A stretch of 37,687 bases of DNA from the NCBI GenBank assembly GCA_017549285.1, contig JAFYVE010000017.1:1-37687 (forward strand), read 5' to 3'. This DNA comes from Clostridia bacterium. GTDB taxonomy: Bacteria; Bacillota; Clostridia; Oscillospirales; Acutalibacteraceae. This document shows, one piece after another, positions 25,494 to 32,312 of this stretch. Within the stretch, counting starts at the first letter, position 1, and each line of letters starts with the position of its first letter. The translations under genes and the position numbers were made by a program. Below the pieces are notes generated by a model. The model did no database searches. It was not told where the DNA came from and saw only the letters and a program-made list of their open reading frames with translations.

Positions 25494-26735
25494 TTACACT
25501 CCAAAACTTTTAACAGCACAAGCACCTGCACATCTGCCTGAGCTCCACGCCCATGTAAGGTTATATCCGCCGCAACGGGCATCAACATCAAGCACTTCAC
25601 CGCAGGCATAAAGTCCTTTTGCTTTTTTACACTCAAGCGTGTTCATATCAAACATTTTTGTATCTGCACCGCCTGCAGTAACCTGAGAATTCTCAAAATT
25701 CAAGGTTCCCGAAACTTCAAAAATCTCTGAATTTATAATCTCTGTGAGCAAGGCAATTTTGTTTTTATTAAGTGCTGAAACAGGTGAATGAATATCGATT
25801 CCTGCAGAATGAAGTTTTGCAATACCGAGTTTTTTCGGCATAACCCCCGAAAGAAGGTCTTCACACAGAAGGTCGCGATTATGCTGTTTTCTTTTAAGTA
25901 TGTAGTCATAAATCTCTTCGGGAGTGAAATCAGGCAAGGCATTGATTGCCGCAACAACCTTTCCCTGAGCTTTTTTAGCAAAATGACCTGAAACAGCCCT
26001 TGAAACTTCCATGGCAGGAATGCCTGAAATACCGTAATCGGTATACTGCAGTTCACCTGACGATGCAGCAACAACCTTACCGTTGTCAACTATAAGAATT
26101 TCACCTGCGGCACGTGTACCTTTGAGGTCTTTATTCTTCTTTTTGAACATAATGCCCGTAAGTGAGGGAAATGCAGGCTTCATACGGACACCGAATGAAG
26201 AAAGAATATCAAAACACGAACCATCAGAGCCCTGAACGGGAGCTGATTTTCCTCCGCCTGCAACAATAACAGCGTCGGAAGTGAATTCATCATTAAGTAT
26301 AAATCCGTCACCCTGTTTTTTAACGGTAACAATTTTCGTTTCGCATAAGATTTCAATTCCGAGAAGCTCAGCCTCAAATCTGAGAGCATCAAGAACAGAT
26401 GTTGCCTGAAAGCTCATAGGATAAAGTCTTCCGTCATCTTCTTCGGCAAGGCAGATACCCATACTGAAAAAGAATTCTATATTACTCTCAACATCATAGT
26501 GACTGAAAACGGATGAAATAAACTTCTTATCACCGTTATAATTATCTAAATCATTACGGGCATTGAGAACATTACATCTGCCGTTACCCGTTGCAAGAAT
26601 TTTCTTACCCGGTTTCGGGAGTCTTTCAAATATTCTGATTTTAACGGGAATGTTCATTTCACGGCTGACACGTGCAGCCTCGATTGCGGCAGCAAAACCC
26701 GATGCACCGCCACCGATAACAGAAATTGTCTTCAT
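25494..26735 (-). CDS. BaiN/RdsA-like NAD(P)/FAD-dependent oxidoreductase (HI0933 family)
   Basis: The protein begins MKTISVIGGGASGFAAAIEA (dinucleotide-binding GGGASG 8-13), continues with the family-specific ILATGNGRCNVLN (46-58), and ends with LYACGEVLDVDARCGGYNLTWAWSSG. Relatives include BaiN, reported in bile-acid 7-dehydroxylation, but the fold is widespread and the name does not prove that activity. I use the ATG at 26735 (413 residues) because AGGA lies 8 nt upstream; a TTG two codons earlier also exists. Transcribed from the leftward arm of a divergent promoter pair. Confidence 0.88.
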   Translation of the reverse strand: MKTISVIGGGASGFAAAIEAARVSREMNIPVKIRIFERLPKPGKKILATGNGRCNVLNARNDLDNYNGDKKFISSVFSHYDVESNIEFFFSMGICLAEEDDGRLYPMSFQATSVLDALRFEAELLGIEILCETKIVTVKKQGDGFILNDEFTSDAVIVAGGGKSAPVQGSDGSCFDILSSFGVRMKPAFPSLTGIMFKKKNKDLKGTRAAGEILIVDNGKVVAASSGELQYTDYGISGIPAMEVSRAVSGHFAKKAQGKVVAAINALPDFTPEEIYDYILKRKQHNRDLLCEDLLSGVMPKKLGIAKLHSAGIDIHSPVSALNKNKIALLTEIINSEIFEVSGTLNFENSQVTAGGADTKMFDMNTLECKKAKGLYACGEVLDVDARCGGYNLTWAWSSGRCAGACAVKSFGV

Positions 26736-26766
26736 AAGCAATTTCCTTTCATACTATATCTATTTT

Positions 26767-26795
26767 ATTTTACTTATAAACAGGTTTTGTGTCAA
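26767..26795 (-). promoter_or_regulatory. Sigma-A promoter of the flavoprotein pair
   Basis: TTGACA (26790-26795), 17-nt spacer, TAAAAT (26767-26772) on the minus strand, about 31 bases before the ATG at 26735. Confidence 0.82.
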
Positions 26796-26822
26796 GTGTT
26801 AATTAATTTAAAACACTTGACA
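26790..26822. repeat. Perfect 11-bp inverted repeat containing both divergent -35 boxes
   Basis: TGTCAAGTGTT (26790-26800) and AACACTTGACA (26812-26822) are exact inverted repeats with an 11-nt AT-only spacer. Each arm carries the TTGACA -35 of one of two divergent promoters. The identity extends five bases beyond the -35 boxes, so it may be an operator. Confidence 0.75.
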
Positions 26823-26845
26823 TCACAGAAGTTTATATGTATAAT
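26817..26845 (+). promoter_or_regulatory. Perfect consensus sigma-A promoter in front of the tRNA-Pro region
   Basis: TTGACA (26817-26822), exactly 17 nt, TATAAT (26840-26845). Predicted start near 26852, about 15 bases before the broken tRNA copy and about 176 bases before the intact tRNA-Pro. Confidence 0.88.
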
Positions 26846-26866
26846 ATTTAAGCAATTGAAATTAAT

Positions 26867-27001
26867 CGGGGTGTAGCGCAGTTGGGGACGTGCCCGAAGC
26901 GCTGCCGGTGGCAGATGAAGCGAGGGCTAAGGAGTGGCGCAACAAGGAGTATCACGAGGTTGCGAGTGAGACGTCTATGTTGCAACAGGAAGCGCGCCTG
27001 C
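26867..27001 (+). pseudogene. Broken tRNA-Pro copy with 105-nt insertion in the D-loop
   Basis: 26867-26885 is identical to nucleotides 1-19 of the intact tRNA-Pro at 27028, and 26991-27001 is identical to its nucleotides 21-31. Nucleotide 20, in the D-loop, is replaced by 105 nt (26886-26990). The copy stops exactly at the end of the 5' strand of the anticodon stem; anticodon, T-arm and 3' acceptor strand are missing. The insert is GC-rich and structured: CTGCC/GGCAG hairpin, CGCAAC pairing with GTTGCG (about 26938 and 26959), and a further GTTGC/GCAAC option around 26960-26986. I do not recognise the insert. It lies directly behind a consensus promoter. Confidence 0.65.
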
Positions 27002-27027
27002 CGTAACAAATTTATTATTACAATTAT

Positions 27028-27103
27028 CGGGGTGTAGCGCAGTTGGTAGCGCGCCTGCTTTGGGAGCAGGATGCCGGGAGTTCGAGTCTCTTCACTCCGA
27101 CCA
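27028..27103 (+). tRNA. tRNA-Pro (anticodon UGG)
   Basis: Complete 76-nt cloverleaf with encoded CCA (27101-27103): acceptor stem 27028-27034 with 27093-27099, D-stem GCGC/GCGC, anticodon stem CCTGC/GCAGG around loop TTTGGGA (anticodon TGG), and T-arm GGGAG/CTCTT around TTCGAGT. Discriminator A at 27100. It probably shares the promoter at 26817-26845 with the broken copy upstream and is followed by an 18-bp terminator hairpin. Confidence 0.97.
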
Positions 27104-27106
27104 GAA

Positions 27107-27150
27107 TAAAAAATAACCGTAATGCTATCACACATTACGGTTATTTTTTA
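27107..27150. terminator. Bidirectional terminator between tRNA-Pro and the hydrolase gene
   Basis: A perfect 18-bp stem (27107-27124 with 27133-27150) with an 8-nt loop; outer base pairs are A-T runs, so it has a T-tract in both directions. Its right end overlaps the stop codon (27148-27150) of the converging hydrolase gene. Confidence 0.9.
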
Positions 27151-28107
27151 TTTATCAAGATGTTCGAAGATTGTGTTCCAGACATTCTCATCCTGCTCTG
27201 TGATTGCGTCCCAGTCAAAGGATTTTACAAACTTCTGCTTATCTTCTTGTGTTGCGTTTTTATTTTTAAGGAATTTTGTTCTGGCACTACTGAATTCAAC
27301 GAGGAGTTTTATTGCATTCTCCGTATAATTCGGGTTATGACTTTTGCCGTTAACAAGCACAAGGTTAATATTTTCCTTTGCATCAAGTCCGTTTTTCAGA
27401 ATATCATAATGAACTTTGCGGACAAGTTTATCGTTATCAGAATAGATAAGAAGTGCCTTCACATCGGAATCAGAGAGTGTATCAACAGCGTTATATTTTG
27501 AAAAAACGGGATTTGATTGCTTTTCAAGGTCATATATTGCTTTGTGATATGCCTTAAGAGGTCCGGGGAAAAATGTCTTTATGATTTCCGGGACAGAAAC
27601 AAAACCACTCAGCACAACAATATGTGAAACATCGGGATGAAATGCTGTAATATTGAGTGTTGAAAAACCACCCCAGCTGTGTCCCATAACTGAAATATCA
27701 ACATCTGAAAAACGGGAATCAGCTTTGATTGTTGTCAGGCAGTCATTCAGATCGCAGAGTGACTGTGAAAGTCCGCCTGCTGATTCGCCTCCTGATTCCA
27801 TACATCCTGTATGATCATAGGAAAAAACCTGAAAACCGTGTCTGCAAAGCAACTCAATCTCTTTCATATATGCTCTGTGACCGCCGCCGAAGCCGTGATC
27901 AAAAACAACAAGTCTTCCCTCTCTGAAATTATCGTAATTATAGATATATCCCTGAAGAGTGTGTCCCTGCGATGATGTAAATTTATAGCTTTCACACATA
28001 AGACCCTCAAAATCATCGGCAGAGTAATAAAACACTGTTTCGGTATCGTCACAACGGGTACAAATCATACTTTTATAGATATTGATAACCTGTTTTTCAA
28101 AAATCAT
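27148..28107 (-). CDS. Alpha/beta hydrolase, serine hydrolase type
   Basis: A 319-residue cytosolic protein with the alpha/beta-hydrolase landmarks: oxyanion-hole HGFGGG (71-76), nucleophile elbow GHSWGG with S144, an acidic residue in YSDNDKLV (D224 or D226) and the catalytic His likely H257 in GKSHNPNYT. The N-terminal 30 residues include an ICTRC pair of cysteines. No signal peptide. Substrate unknown; esterase or lysophospholipase-like activity is the closest general guess. Monocistronic, with its own promoter divergent from the GtrA-like gene and a terminator overlapping its stop codon. Confidence 0.82.
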   Translation of the reverse strand: MIFEKQVINIYKSMICTRCDDTETVFYYSADDFEGLMCESYKFTSSQGHTLQGYIYNYDNFREGRLVVFDHGFGGGHRAYMKEIELLCRHGFQVFSYDHTGCMESGGESAGGLSQSLCDLNDCLTTIKADSRFSDVDISVMGHSWGGFSTLNITAFHPDVSHIVVLSGFVSVPEIIKTFFPGPLKAYHKAIYDLEKQSNPVFSKYNAVDTLSDSDVKALLIYSDNDKLVRKVHYDILKNGLDAKENINLVLVNGKSHNPNYTENAIKLLVEFSSARTKFLKNKNATQEDKQKFVKSFDWDAITEQDENVWNTIFEHLDK

Positions 28108-28143
28108 TGAATATCACCTGTCTTTATGGTTATTTTCAGTAAA

Positions 28144-28172
28144 ATTATAACACTTTAAATCCGACATTTCAA
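28144..28172 (-). promoter_or_regulatory. Sigma-A promoter of the hydrolase gene
   Basis: TTGAAA (28167-28172), 17-nt spacer, TATAAT (28144-28149) on the minus strand. Confidence 0.78.
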
Positions 28173-28187
28173 CAGTAAACATTTTTC

Positions 28188-28216
28188 TTGACTTTATCTC
28201 ATTAAAGTATTAAAAT
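28188..28216 (+). promoter_or_regulatory. Sigma-A promoter of the GtrA-like gene
   Basis: TTGACT (28188-28193), 17-nt spacer, TAAAAT (28211-28216). AAGGAG at 28233-28238 precedes the ATG at 28246. Confidence 0.8.
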
Positions 28217-28245
28217 AGAAATATAACCCGTAAAGGAGAATTGAT

Positions 28246-28737
28246 ATGGAAAACAAAACAGAAAACACTCCTAAAATTTCTAAAAAAGACAATATAATGA
28301 TGGCTGTGAAGTTTGTATTCTGCTCTGCAGGTGCAGGTATTATTCAGACTCTCTCATTCACACTTCTTAATGAGCTTTCAAAAAACACTTCGATTTTTGA
28401 TTTTATGCCTGAGAATCTGAGAAACAATGAATACGGTCCGTTCTATTTTGTAGCACTTTTACTCTCTGTTCTATTCAATTTTACGGTAAACAGAAAATTC
28501 ACATTCAAATCTGCAACAAATGTTCCCGTTGCGATGCTCAAGGTTTTCGGTTATTACTGCGTATTCACTCCCCTTTCAATCTGGTGGGGCGTTGCGCTGA
28601 CAAACATCGGTTGGAACGAATATCTTGTTCTTGCACTTACAATGGCGGTCAATATGTCAACAGAATTCCTCTTCAACAGATTCGTTGTTTTCGGAAAATC
28701 CATTAACACAGCAGAAACAAAAGAGAAAAAAGAATAA
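28246..28737 (+). CDS. GtrA-like family membrane protein
   Basis: A 163-residue protein with four hydrophobic segments (about 18-40, 66-84, 100-121, 125-147) and the family pattern FNFTVNRKFTF in the second loop and EFLFNRFVVF at the end of the fourth helix. GtrA-like proteins are thought to flip or hold polyprenyl-linked sugars for glycan or teichoic-acid decoration. No glycosyltransferase lies next to it, so the partner is unknown. Own promoter, RBS AAGGAG and terminator. Confidence 0.85.
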   Translation: MENKTENTPKISKKDNIMMAVKFVFCSAGAGIIQTLSFTLLNELSKNTSIFDFMPENLRNNEYGPFYFVALLLSVLFNFTVNRKFTFKSATNVPVAMLKVFGYYCVFTPLSIWWGVALTNIGWNEYLVLALTMAVNMSTEFLFNRFVVFGKSINTAETKEKKE

Positions 28738-28740
28738 ATT

Positions 28741-28769
28741 AAAGTCGGGAGTTGTTTCCCGACTTTTTT
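28741..28769. terminator. Terminator between the converging GtrA-like and topB genes
   Basis: A perfect 10-bp stem (28741-28750 with 28757-28766) with a 6-nt loop, followed by T on the plus strand (through 28769). It begins 3 bases after the GtrA-like stop and ends just before the topB stop codon at 28771. Confidence 0.9.
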
Positions 28770-28770
28770 A

Positions 28771-30861
28771 TTATGTAAACTCAAACACAACCTTATTTTC
28801 TTCTAATTTAAGACAAGCTGTGAAAGGATTTCCTTTCTTTGACCGGAAACCTTCAATTTTTTCAGTTTTTCCTTCTTCAAGAAGCTGTTTTGCGAAATAA
28901 GGTGTAATAACACGTTGACAGATCATACCGCCTATACGGAATTTACAACCGTTTTTATAATTATTACAGCCATAACCGTATTTACCTCTGACAACGTCAT
29001 TTCCGCATTCGGGACACTTGCCGACAATATCACCTGCAAAGCCTGTGTAAAAGGGTGAGTCAGGTGAATTTGAAGGGGCTGTGAAAACATCATTGATTTC
29101 ATCCGTAGCCTGTTTTACGCTGTCATCAATTGTAATTTCGCCACGGTAAACCTTTTTAAGCGCCTGACCGAGCTGACTTGTTTTGTATTTATCCATTGAA
29201 ATACCCATAAGAATGAGCTGTTCAATGAGATATTCACCGTCGGGCAGAATTCTGTAAACATCCTTTTTGAGTTCAATATATTTACTCTTGATTGCGTTAT
29301 TGATAATGCCTGTTCTTGTGGCTTCGGTGCCGAGTTCAAGCCCTTCAAAAATTGCTCTGTAATCTTCGCTGTCGTCGTTTTCATCGGCGGCGGCTTTGTC
29401 TTCTCTGAACGGATTTTTCAGATAATTATTAAGCGTCTCAATTGTGTAATGTTTGGGTGGGCTTGTTTCTTTTTCTTTCGGTTTAAAGTCGATATTTACT
29501 CTGTCACCCTTTTCAAGTTTAGGCAGGATTTTATTATTTTTATTGCTGTCGTCATACTTCGTCCAACCGGGTTCGAGAATCATCATACCCTTTAAATTAT
29601 AATCCTCACATTCACCCACAGAAACGGTGATTTCAGTCTTCTGAACAACACATTCCTCACTACAGAAAACAGCTACAAAACGACGCAATACAGCCGTATA
29701 GACAATCTTTTCTTCTTCGGATAATTTGCCTGCATCGGGAAATTTATAGGTTGGAGTAAGTGCCGAATGTGACTCAATTTTCGAGTCATCAAAAATAGTC
29801 TTTTTATCCTTGAATTCAACGGGATAACCCTTTGATTTGACTATATCAATAATCTTCTTTATCTTGTCCTTTTCAGCTGTTGCAAGATATTCTGAATTAG
29901 TTCTCGGATAAGTAAGATAGCCCTCTTCATAAAGTTTCTGAACAATTTTAAGAGATGTTTCCATCGGCATTTTATGTTTCTTGCCGAGATAATTCTGAAG
30001 CTTTGAGAGAGAATAAAGTTTTCCGGGATTGAGCTTGTCTTTTTTTGTCTTTTTAGCTGTAACAATAGCATCCTGAGCATTGAGTTTGTCACAGGCTTTC
30101 TGTGCAACAATTGCTTTTTCTTTAGGAAATTTATGTTTTGAAACAAGCTCAACAATCTCACCGTTTGTTTCAGCCTGTGATACAAGTGCATAGTAAATAT
30201 CAGGCACAAAGTTGCGGATTGCCATATCTCTGTCATAAATAGCTTTAACAACGGGAACAATGACTCTTCCCACACGAAGTAACACACCCGTTCTGAGTGT
30301 GGCATAACGTGTAAGATTGACTCCGTAAAGCCAGTCGATATATGTACGTGCAAAACCTTCATTTGCAAGTAAATCATATTCCGTTTCGCTTTTCATATCC
30401 TGCAAAGCGGCAGCAACTGTTTCGGGAGTCTGGTCGGGTAACCACAGACGGAGAAGCTTTTTTTCACTTTCAAGGGCATTCATCACACAAAGACGGACGA
30501 TAATTTCACCCTCTCTGTCGGCGTCCCCTGCATTTACAATTGCATCGACATCCTGACGGTTGCAGAGAGTTTTTATTGTTTCAAACTGACGGATAACACC
30601 TGAATCGGGCTTTTTATCTTCGCCCGTTTTAAGATGAAATCTGAATTCTTCGGGGAAACACGGAATATTCTCCATACTCCACTTCCCCGTTGATGTTGCG
30701 CCTGTGTAATCCTCGATATCGCAGAGCGAAAACAAATGACCGAAAGCCCAGGTTACAATATAACCCGAGCCTTCATAATAATTCTGATATTTTTTCATTG
30801 TGCCTATTCCTGCAACAATATTTCTTGCAAGAGAGGGCTTTTCTGCGATAATAAGAACCAT
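28771..30861 (-). CDS. topB: DNA topoisomerase III (type IA)
   Basis: A 696-residue type IA topoisomerase: N-terminal Toprim domain with E7 (AEKPSLAR) and the DxDxE-type motif GDADREGE (D113, D115, E117), GFARTYIDWLYGVNLTR, and active-site Tyr318 in GYLTYPRTNSEYLA. The C-terminus has a zinc-finger segment GKCPECGNDVVRGKYGYGCN. The usual VGRVQTP motif reads VGRVIVPVVKAIYDRD (197-212), a variant I regard as lineage-normal. It decatenates and relaxes single-stranded regions. RBS AGGAG 7 nt before the ATG. Confidence 0.95.
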   Translation of the reverse strand: MVLIIAEKPSLARNIVAGIGTMKKYQNYYEGSGYIVTWAFGHLFSLCDIEDYTGATSTGKWSMENIPCFPEEFRFHLKTGEDKKPDSGVIRQFETIKTLCNRQDVDAIVNAGDADREGEIIVRLCVMNALESEKKLLRLWLPDQTPETVAAALQDMKSETEYDLLANEGFARTYIDWLYGVNLTRYATLRTGVLLRVGRVIVPVVKAIYDRDMAIRNFVPDIYYALVSQAETNGEIVELVSKHKFPKEKAIVAQKACDKLNAQDAIVTAKKTKKDKLNPGKLYSLSKLQNYLGKKHKMPMETSLKIVQKLYEEGYLTYPRTNSEYLATAEKDKIKKIIDIVKSKGYPVEFKDKKTIFDDSKIESHSALTPTYKFPDAGKLSEEEKIVYTAVLRRFVAVFCSEECVVQKTEITVSVGECEDYNLKGMMILEPGWTKYDDSNKNNKILPKLEKGDRVNIDFKPKEKETSPPKHYTIETLNNYLKNPFREDKAAADENDDSEDYRAIFEGLELGTEATRTGIINNAIKSKYIELKKDVYRILPDGEYLIEQLILMGISMDKYKTSQLGQALKKVYRGEITIDDSVKQATDEINDVFTAPSNSPDSPFYTGFAGDIVGKCPECGNDVVRGKYGYGCNNYKNGCKFRIGGMICQRVITPYFAKQLLEEGKTEKIEGFRSKKGNPFTACLKLEENKVVFEFT

Positions 30862-30884
30862 AAATTTACTCCTGTACGGAGATT

Positions 30885-30913
30885 ATTATACATTAAATCA
30901 CAATTAAAGTAAA
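30885..30913 (-). promoter_or_regulatory. Possible sigma-A promoter of topB
   Basis: TTTACT (30908-30913), 17-nt spacer, TATAAT (30885-30890) on the minus strand. The -35 box matches only 4 of 6 positions. Confidence 0.45.
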
Positions 30914-30920
30914 TAATAAA

Positions 30921-31493
30921 TTACATAAAAATTAATGCCCATACACCGCCTGCAACAGCACCGCAACCTATTACAATTTTACCGATTTCATCGATAAATT
31001 TTTCTGTGCGGACAATGACATTTTTCGGTTTTTCGGGATTAATAAATATCTGACAAGGCTGGTCAATTCTGTATTTCGTGCCTATAAGTCTTGCAGAAAC
31101 CTGCTGTTTTGATGCACAGGTGTATTCTTCACCCTCCCAGTTGTATCTGAAAACGGGAACAGCGCTGTTGCCTCTTTTTCCCGTTATACGGCTGTAAAGA
31201 TATATTGCGGTAAGTTTTTTTGTACAGGTTTTATAAAGAATAATATTGGATATTCCAATAGCGGCAAACCCAACACCCAAAGCAAAAGCAAAAGAAAAAA
31301 TAATCAGACTGATTTCACCAAGATATGCAGCAACAAAAGAGATTCCGCTTAATAAAACAGAAATAACAACAAAGGCAATCTGCTTTTTATTGATAAACTC
31401 CTTGTTTTTATTGAAGATAAGTTCAAATGCACAAACACCTGCAATAAAAAGAAAACACAAGCCTATAAAACAATAATCCGGGTCTTTAAACAT
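30921..31493 (-). CDS. Small membrane protein, DUF3592-like layout
   Basis: This 190-residue protein has three N-terminal hydrophobic helices, a soluble loop with FRYNWEGEEYTCASKQQ and QIFINPEKPKNVIV, and a C-terminal hydrophobic helix. The loop resembles that of DUF3592 proteins (a Tyr-rich beta region ending in an NPxxP motif), but the match is by eye only. I use the ATG at 31493: AGGAG lies 8 nt upstream and overlaps the TGA stop of the CPBP gene, so translation is coupled. A GTG at 31502 lies within this ribosome binding site. Function unknown. Confidence 0.62.
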   Translation of the reverse strand: MFKDPDYCFIGLCFLFIAGVCAFELIFNKNKEFINKKQIAFVVISVLLSGISFVAAYLGEISLIIFSFAFALGVGFAAIGISNIILYKTCTKKLTAIYLYSRITGKRGNSAVPVFRYNWEGEEYTCASKQQVSARLIGTKYRIDQPCQIFINPEKPKNVIVRTEKFIDEIGKIVIGCGAVAGGVWALIFM

Positions 31494-31498
31494 AACAA

Positions 31499-32227
31499 TC
31501 ACTCCTGAAAAAATACGTTATTACGATTATTTAAATGCAAATATACTCCATACCCTACCGTAATTATAAAAATTATAGCTGAAACAATAATAGTTGTCAA
31601 TATTTCTGTTTCAGGAGTAAACACGCTGAACATATTAAAAACGGAATGTGTAATTATACACGGCAGAAGTGACTTTGATTTAATAAAAATCATTACACAC
31701 ATAAATCCGAAGCCGACTGCACCGACTATCTGACAAAGAGTTGAAACAATTTCTGCCCCGTTAAGCAGATTTATGATATGACCTATGCCGAAAGTAAGAG
31801 ATGAAACAACAACTGCGGTTTTCAGGTTATCTTTTGCCATTGATTTAAAAAGAAAACCTCTGAAAATGATTTCTTCAAGAAATCCCACAAACAACATACT
31901 TAATACTTCAAGGATAATTACGGGGACAGTTTTGGTGATGCTGAATCCTGATATTACATTAAGAAAACAAAGTAAAACGAGAGGGATAAAATATAACAAC
32001 TTTTTAAGAGGCAATTCTGTTTTGCAAAGACCGTATTCTTTAAACAGTTTTTGTTTACTGAGAAACAGAAGGATAATTATTGAAAAGATGATAAAAAACG
32101 GTAACGTAAGTGCTTTTGAAAAACCGAGTTTATCTGAAAAAGCATCACAAACCGATGCACCGACAACATAAACGATAATCAGAATAATTGAAAATATCAG
32201 TTCACTTTTTCTGTAAAGTTTCAGCAT
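31499..32227 (-). CDS. CPBP family intramembrane glutamic endopeptidase
   Basis: A 242-residue polytopic protein with the Abi/CPBP active-site motifs: EExxxR (E118-E119, R123 in FLEEIIFRG), FxxxH (F146 to H150 in LTFGIGHIIN) and HxxxN (H194 and N198 in THSVFNM). These enzymes cut membrane proteins or act in bacteriocin immunity and prenyl-protein processing. Its downstream neighbour, translationally coupled, is a small membrane protein that could be a substrate or partner. RBS AGAGGTGAT; own promoter adjacent to the mannosidase terminator. Confidence 0.88.
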   Translation of the reverse strand: MLKLYRKSELIFSIILIIVYVVGASVCDAFSDKLGFSKALTLPFFIIFSIIILLFLSKQKLFKEYGLCKTELPLKKLLYFIPLVLLCFLNVISGFSITKTVPVIILEVLSMLFVGFLEEIIFRGFLFKSMAKDNLKTAVVVSSLTFGIGHIINLLNGAEIVSTLCQIVGAVGFGFMCVMIFIKSKSLLPCIITHSVFNMFSVFTPETEILTTIIVSAIIFIITVGYGVYLHLNNRNNVFFQE

Positions 32228-32244
32228 ATTATCACCTCTTACTA

Positions 32245-32273
32245 ATTATAACATATTACATAGGTTTTGTCAT
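32245..32273 (-). promoter_or_regulatory. Sigma-A promoter of the CPBP gene pair
   Basis: ATGACA (32268-32273), 17-nt spacer, TATAAT (32245-32250) on the minus strand. The -35 box begins one base after the T-tract of the upstream terminator. Confidence 0.7.
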
Positions 32274-32274
32274 C

Positions 32275-32303
32275 AAAAAAAGACTGCAGATTTCTCCGCA
32301 GTC
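32275..32303 (-). terminator. Rho-independent terminator of the alpha-mannosidase gene
   Basis: On the minus strand a 9-bp stem with one G-T pair (32282-32290 with 32295-32303) closes a GAAA tetraloop and is followed by seven T. It starts 9 bases after the stop codon. Confidence 0.92.
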
Positions 32304-32312
32304 CTGATTTTA

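Noticed and set aside
26848-27135. 95-residue minus-strand reading frame across the tRNA-Pro region
   Set aside because: Its codons are the antisense of the tRNA and its broken copy; it has no promoter or ribosome binding site and such frames are regular false calls.
27043-27501. 152-residue plus-strand reading frame starting within tRNA-Pro
   Set aside because: It begins inside the tRNA, reads through the terminator hairpin and is antisense to the hydrolase gene.
28771-30861. Variant VGRVIVP in place of VGRVQTP in topoisomerase III
   Set aside because: All catalytic residues are present and similar variants are plausible for clostridial TopB, so I do not treat it as an unusual enzyme.
30874-30886. 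Small hairpin CTCC-GTACA-GGAG over the topB ribosome binding site
   Set aside because: Only four base pairs; too weak to claim regulation.
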